Source: Elysia chlorotica (Eukaryota > Mollusca > Gastropoda > Plakobranchidae). From it: a stretch of DNA of 64,000 nt. Below are positions 58,376 to 64,000 of this stretch, one piece after another; position 1 is the stretch's first letter, and each line of letters opens with the position of its first letter. The stretch spans positions 420,906 through 484,905 of the forward strand of contig RQTK01000165.1 in assembly GCA_003991915.1 (NCBI GenBank), written 5' to 3'. Position numbers and translations under genes: made by a program. The notes under the pieces are model-generated. The model had not been told where the DNA came from, ran no database searches, and was given only the letters and a program-made list of their open reading frames with translations.

Positions 58376-58657
58376 TGCCCCCCCCCCCCCCTCCTCCTTT
58401 CCTTACTTCAGTCAGACTCGACTGCGTAGTAACCGCTTTTCTTGTGGTCTTTACATAAATAAAAATTCAAAAAAGCTAGGTCTGGGTGAATTGACACGAT
58501 TGAGAGCTTATTGTAAACAACATAATTATTTAGGGACATTATTTTTAAGGCGTTATCTTTTTGGACCGACAAAAATACATTTGGACTGGGGATCAATGCA
58601 ATGTTGAAATTTTTTTTTTTTGAAAATCATGAAGTTTCTCTCATTCTCGTTGATTAT

Positions 58658-58675
58658 AATAAAAATAATAATAAC

Positions 58676-58757
<82 letters not shown>
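58658..58757. repeat. (AAT)n microsatellite
   Basis: About 32 AAT/ATA units; poly-Asn, poly-Ile and poly-Tyr frames arise from it. Confidence 0.98.
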
Positions 58758-58794
58758 GTAAAAGTAGTATTGGTGATGCTGGTGGTGGTGGTGA

Positions 58795-59330
<536 letters not shown>

Positions 59331-60835
59331 TCCCCCACCCCTCTCTCTCTGTGCATGAATCAACCGATGTATAAGTATTCTTAGAGATCCCGAACAGTGA
59401 AGCCATCTCCTAATTTACCGTGTCATAGGTTCCCTTGGGGGTCCTATACGGAGAGAGCTGAGGTCTTGTAAGGAGAGCGCAATAATTTCACACACGTACA
59501 TCTGGCTTAACGGAGACAATTCTCAGCCTGACTCGAGAAATATTTATGTCAACAAGATGACAGGAAACGTAGAGGTAGGCCCCTACTTATCGTACAAACT
59601 TCTCTTTGTTCTTTCCTCTGCCTAGAAATGCCTTGAAATGCCCTTCATCCACTTAAGTTCTTTTCTCATCCTGACAAAGTGATGTCACGCCCTAACCTCG
59701 CGAGATTCACAATTTACTGCGGAAAGAAAAACAAAGACCTGTTTTTGTCAGTGTCAGTTTATAGGACATATTCGAGGTTATCTAAAACTGGTCTCCTCGG
59801 ACCATTATCTCGTTATATTTATTATATAAAGGAGGAAGCTTGGCGCCTCCGCTCACTTAAGATTAAGATTAAAGGTAAAAAAATATAAAAAATAAAAAAG
59901 CAACAACGAACTAATGGTTGAATAATTGTAATGAATGGAGACTAAGATTAGAGGTTAACAAAAAAAAAAACAGAACAAAGAAACAACAACAACTAACCAA
60001 TTGTTAAATGTAAATAATCAATTAAGACTAAGATTAGATGTAAAAAATAACAACAAAAAAGAAACAACAACAACGTAAACAATGGTTTAATAATCAGAAT
60101 GATGGAGCATGGCAAACCTCGTAACTAATGACAGCAGCTCAAACCGTTTGCACACTGCTAAGATTGAAAGAATAAAAAAAAAATAGAAAAACAAGAAGAA
60201 GAATGTATTGTACTCTAGAATTGAATTGACGCATGCAACAATTATAGGATTAAGACAGCCACTACTTTCTTAACTGTTTCAGAAATAGGATAATTGTTTC
60301 GTTGTTTCGCTTCGTGGATGGCTTGCTTTACATTAGTTGTTAGTGAAATTAATGTTCTTAACTGTGAATGGAAGGAGTTCATTTTAGAGTAGGAAAACCT
60401 ATTCAAAAAGACAAAAGCAGAAATTGTAAAGGAGAACTAATGCATAGAAATGCAAACCGGTTTATAGTTGTAACTATGCTAGCAATGTGAAATAAAATGC
60501 TCCAGAAAAAACTGGATAATGGAGAAGTGTATTTTAACAAAGAATCAAAGAGTGTTCCAAAAGTGACCGTGTTCTTTAGGAAAGTGATCCTTTAAAACTA
60601 ATAATAATTATAATTTTTTTCTATATTCATTCAAGTTGATAAAGAATCTGTATGTTTTTCTTCACTTAGTTCAATTTCAAAGTGAAAATAGATACGGTAG
60701 TTATTGAAAAAATGGAGAGAAAATCAAAATACGCTGTGATCACTGTTAATATAATTATAACTACCATTGGTAAAGATCAATATATATAAATCTGCTAGAT
60801 TGATTGATAACGATTAACACACACTTAAAGAAAGA
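59331..60835. other. Unassigned AT-rich sequence
   Basis: A degenerate repeat at 59860-60080 (AAGATTAGAGGTTAA / AAGATTAGATGTAAAA with AACAAC stretches, spaced about 65-80 bp) is visible. No gene. Confidence 0.45.
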
Positions 60836-61512
<677 letters not shown>

Positions 61513-61786
61513 GTCTAACTAAGCTTAGGGACTCTTTAGAGAAGTCACAAACTAATACAGAGACAGGTGCACCTGTTGATATTGGAACCGCGGACCTTGT
61601 ACTCGCAACTCCAGAGAACGTCACGACTGAGATGGAGTAACATAACGAAAATATAATTAAAGATTATATTCGTTGTTAATATCATGTTAACCACCTCAAC
61701 GTTTTGGTTGTATTCAAAGTTCTGTTCTTTTTATTATCAATAACTGGTAAAAGTTGGTAACATAAATAAAAAAGAGCGCACACGAG

Positions 61787-61789
<3 letters not shown>
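61513..61789. other. Spacer between D copies
   Basis: A faint minus-strand tRNA-head-like block (GGAACCGCGGACCTTG near 61585) is visible, otherwise nothing. Confidence 0.35.
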
Positions 61790-61840
<51 letters not shown>

Positions 61841-61844
61841 AGAA
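61790..61844. repeat. (GA)n microsatellite
   Basis: About 20 GA units with a short AG-rich lead-out, directly abutting D copy 2. Confidence 0.95.
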
Positions 61845-62391
61845 AAGGGGAATGCAGATCTCTTTCAAGATACATGTAGTAAGAAGAAAGACATCAACCT
61901 ACATCCCCAGCCCGTAGCTGGAAGCTGGAACATCTCTCTATCTCCCCCGTGTTGATGTTTCTGCCTAACTAGATGCCCGGCATGTGTCAGTCCGAGAGAA
62001 GCTGTGGCCATCACACCGACCCGATGCCTCTTGGAGATTGTTATCTCCGGCTGGCAGAGCTCTTCAAAATAACCCTCAGTCTCACAGTCTGTATAGTGGT
62101 ATGTTTCTTTTGTTTGTTGGATGGTCTCAACAGCCTGGAAAATCTGGCCATAGGAAATTAATATGGAATCTTGGGAAGTTTTACGTCTTCCTGGTGTTTT
62201 TGGGAATTAAATTTCGAAGAAAAAAATATTATTCCACTTTCTTGGAGGATATGAGAGAAGTTTAACAAGCATAAACATCATAGTGTTATTTTGCAGTAGA
62301 TTAAAAGACCCTTTCCTTCGACTAGACAATAAGCACTTAGTACATTCCTTTAATTGATGAGTTAACTTGACCCTAAATTAGAGTGCATGTA
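61845..62391. repeat. Duplicated repeat D, copy 2 (~547 bp), ends at mariner insertion
   Basis: The match to copy 1 ends exactly at CATGTA, where the mariner terminus CGAGGCAGGC begins. Confidence 0.92.
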
Positions 62392-62808
62392 CGAGGCAGG
62401 CTGATAAATAAGGGCCGTTTTTGAATAACTTTTTTATTTGAAGGACTACAGAAGCAAATTACACATCAAATGAAAGCTTAGAGTCTCCCCTATCTGATGA
62501 ACTATCATTTTTCAACATAGTCACCATCGCGTTCAATACAGAGGCGCCAGCGTTGTACAGGTTTTCGCATCCCGTCGGCGAAGAATTCTGGTGTCTGGGA
62601 TCGGCACCAAGAGCGAACATCCGCCTCAACTTCTGCATCGGTTTCATAGTGATTTCCTTTGAGATGTTTCTTCAGCAAAGGAAATAAGAAAAAGTCAGAC
62701 GGGGCCAAATCAGGACTGTATGTCGGATGTGGTATGGTAGGAAGTTCCAACTGCTGTAAAGCGCACTGGGTTTGGCGACTGGTGTGTGGCCGAGCATTAT
62801 CGAGAATG
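62392..62808 (-). pseudogene. 5'-truncated DD34D mariner transposase and 3' end
   Basis: The minus strand encodes the C-terminal part of a mariner transposase: LDNARPHTS (second catalytic Asp), then PHPTYSPDLAPSD (third catalytic Asp) with 34 residues between the two Asp, i.e. DD34D, then FLFPLLKKHLKG and a stop after GDYVEK. The 3' untranslated part runs to the terminus CGAGGCAGGCTGATAAAT next to a TA. The first catalytic Asp and the helix-turn-helix DNA-binding part are absent. Similarity stops about at 62808, where upstream residues (FNYLYYI) are not mariner-like. It is a non-autonomous remnant. Confidence 0.88.
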
Positions 62809-63439
62809 TAATATAAATAATTAAACAGTGCTGAGTCTCTTGTTTGTCTTGGATTCAGCCAGGCAGATAAATGTTCTATGATCTTTAACACCACCCATAC
62901 CTCTAGGTACCTAGTTCGTTCTTGGAAAGCCTTATTATAATGAGCGCTTTCAAGGATATTTCAAAGGACAAAGAAAGTTCAGGATTGACTCTTTTCCGCG
63001 TTCGGTATTTCAGGGCTGTTGAATGTGTAGAATTATTCCACAGTCCCCTCTTCCCTCCCGCCGACTTCAGTTAACTGTTTCTTTGAGATACTTGTACTGG
63101 TGTTTAAGTCGTTATAGTCGTTAAAGAGTCCGAGAGTTAGAATGTAAACAATTAGTTCGTTTGAAGCCAGATGAGTGAGATGACTGTCAACAGAGGCGAC
63201 CTCTCATTGACCTGGGCTGCGTCATTTTTAAACTCCTTTAGAAAGCCTACACTCAAGTAAAGAATCTGAAGAACTAGAAGCAGAAAAATTTCAAGTCTTT
63301 GGTCGCGGAAAGCGAAGATGTCTCCTTTACTGGTTTAAAACCTCCCAATTGGAGAACTAATGTATTTTGATTACTCTCCTCTTAAGTTTAACGTCGCCAA
63401 GGTCTCAACACTGAGAGTATACAGTGACAGAGAGAGAGG
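62809..63439. other. Unassigned sequence
   Basis: No continuation of mariner or of repeat D was found here, and no gene. Confidence 0.4.

Positions 63440-63495
<56 letters not shown>
63440..63495. repeat. (GA)n microsatellite
   Basis: About 25 GA units with one GAAAGA. Confidence 0.95.
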
Positions 63496-63497
<2 letters not shown>

Positions 63498-63498
<1 letters not shown>

Positions 63499-63592
63499 GG
63501 CAGTCACATCACACTGACACCGATGCAACCAGTAGAAAACAGGTTCGGTGCAACAGAATTCGAACCTTAGCCTCCTGCGCCAATGATCTTGG
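63498..63592 (-). mobile_element. SINE 5' half, inverted partner
   Basis: CAGTCACATCACACTGACAC, CGATGCAACCAGTAG, CAGAATTCGAACCTTAGCC and CTCCTGCGCCAATGATC read as SINE core-to-head complement. Its head abuts the head of the next SINE. Confidence 0.75.
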
Positions 63593-63815
63593 GGTAGAAC
63601 ATCGGCTTCCGAAGCAAAAGGTCCTTGGTTCGAGCCATGGCGATGGTTATATCGGTGTCAGTTTAATGTTGCCGGCTCTGACAGGAGTCATTGTATCCCC
63701 GTCCTGTCTTGTTTGTGGCAGCAAATTGTCAGACGTCATTCTTGGGGCTCGTCCACAACATAGTCTATATTATAGTGCTGATGTTGGACGTTAAACCAAC
63801 TCAATTCAACTCCCA
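63593..63815 (+). mobile_element. Near full-length SINE copy
   Basis: GGGGTAGAACATCGGCTTCC (head), GTCCTTGGTTCGAGCCATG (B box), ATCGGTGTCAGTTTAATG, CTCTGACAGGAGTCATTGTA, CCCGTCCTGTCTTGTTTGTG, TTGTCAGACGTCATTCTTGG and CGTTAAACCAACTCAATTCA (tail). The core between B box and ATCGGTG has a small deletion. Confidence 0.88.
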
Positions 63816-64000
63816 GCGCCACCTCGCTCTCCTACGGGTTGCGGGGAAACATAGAAGTCGTAAAATTGTATGTAATCAATTAACCACCGAAAATAGTTCA
63901 CGCAAACCAAACAGAATACATGTATTTGTAATTGTAACTTATACAAATTTTAATACGGTATCATTCTTACCCTATACAAGCAGGCCTACTTAATCAAATT
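63816..64000. other. Unassigned window end
   Basis: Nothing recognised. Confidence 0.4.

Noticed and set aside
62505..62894. Intact transposase gene
   Set aside because: Only the C-terminal portion with two of the three catalytic Asp residues is present; the N-terminal residues of this frame are not mariner.

Overview
This window looks like non-coding, repeat-dominated nuclear DNA of a metazoan, most likely a mollusc and probably a gastropod. I infer this from AT-rich sequence packed with long microsatellites, a very abundant tRNA-derived SINE whose 3' tail ends in CAACT-type repeats, and non-LTR (L2/CR1-like) and mariner fragments. The species-group call is inference. No bacterial features (ribosome binding sites, operons, CRISPR) were seen. 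I find no intact protein-coding gene. Most long open frames are translations of microsatellites or minisatellites.

Layout: 1-10 kb has a (GA)n array, a CAA-rich duplicated block (3.3-4.75 kb), CT and CTGT arrays, and a LINE reverse-transcriptase fragment (5.9-6.35 kb). 10-15 kb has an N gap, a 24-bp minisatellite (10.6-11.4 kb), a nested duplicated repeat (11.4-12.4 kb) and a minus-strand LINE 3' end (13.2-14.06 kb). 18.8-23.2 kb is the most striking part. It holds two long inverted repeats, one with 519-bp arms (515/519 matching) and one with 677-bp arms (no mismatch seen), separated by (ATT)n, (CT)n, (GA)n and (GATA)n arrays. 24.2-25.1 kb is a 54-bp minisatellite and 27.5-28.05 kb a 21-bp minisatellite. 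29-48 kb is rich in SINEs, including one with a triplicated tail, one with clear target-site duplications whose empty site survives in a neighbouring paralogous repeat, and inverted SINE pairs. 48.5 kb has a second N gap. 50-60 kb carries GAA, GTT, AAT and CTGT arrays plus a duplicated ~560-bp dispersed repeat (53.5-55.3 kb). 60.97-62.8 kb has two copies of a ~546-bp repeat, the second interrupted at a TA by a 5'-truncated DD34D mariner. The window ends with a head-to-head SINE pair.

No set of genes works together here. What the window shows is mobile-element and repeat dynamics: SINE and LINE retroposition, mariner insertion, local duplication, large inverted duplications and microsatellite growth. 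A few short candidate exons bounded by good splice-site consensus are reported at low confidence; transcript data would decide them.
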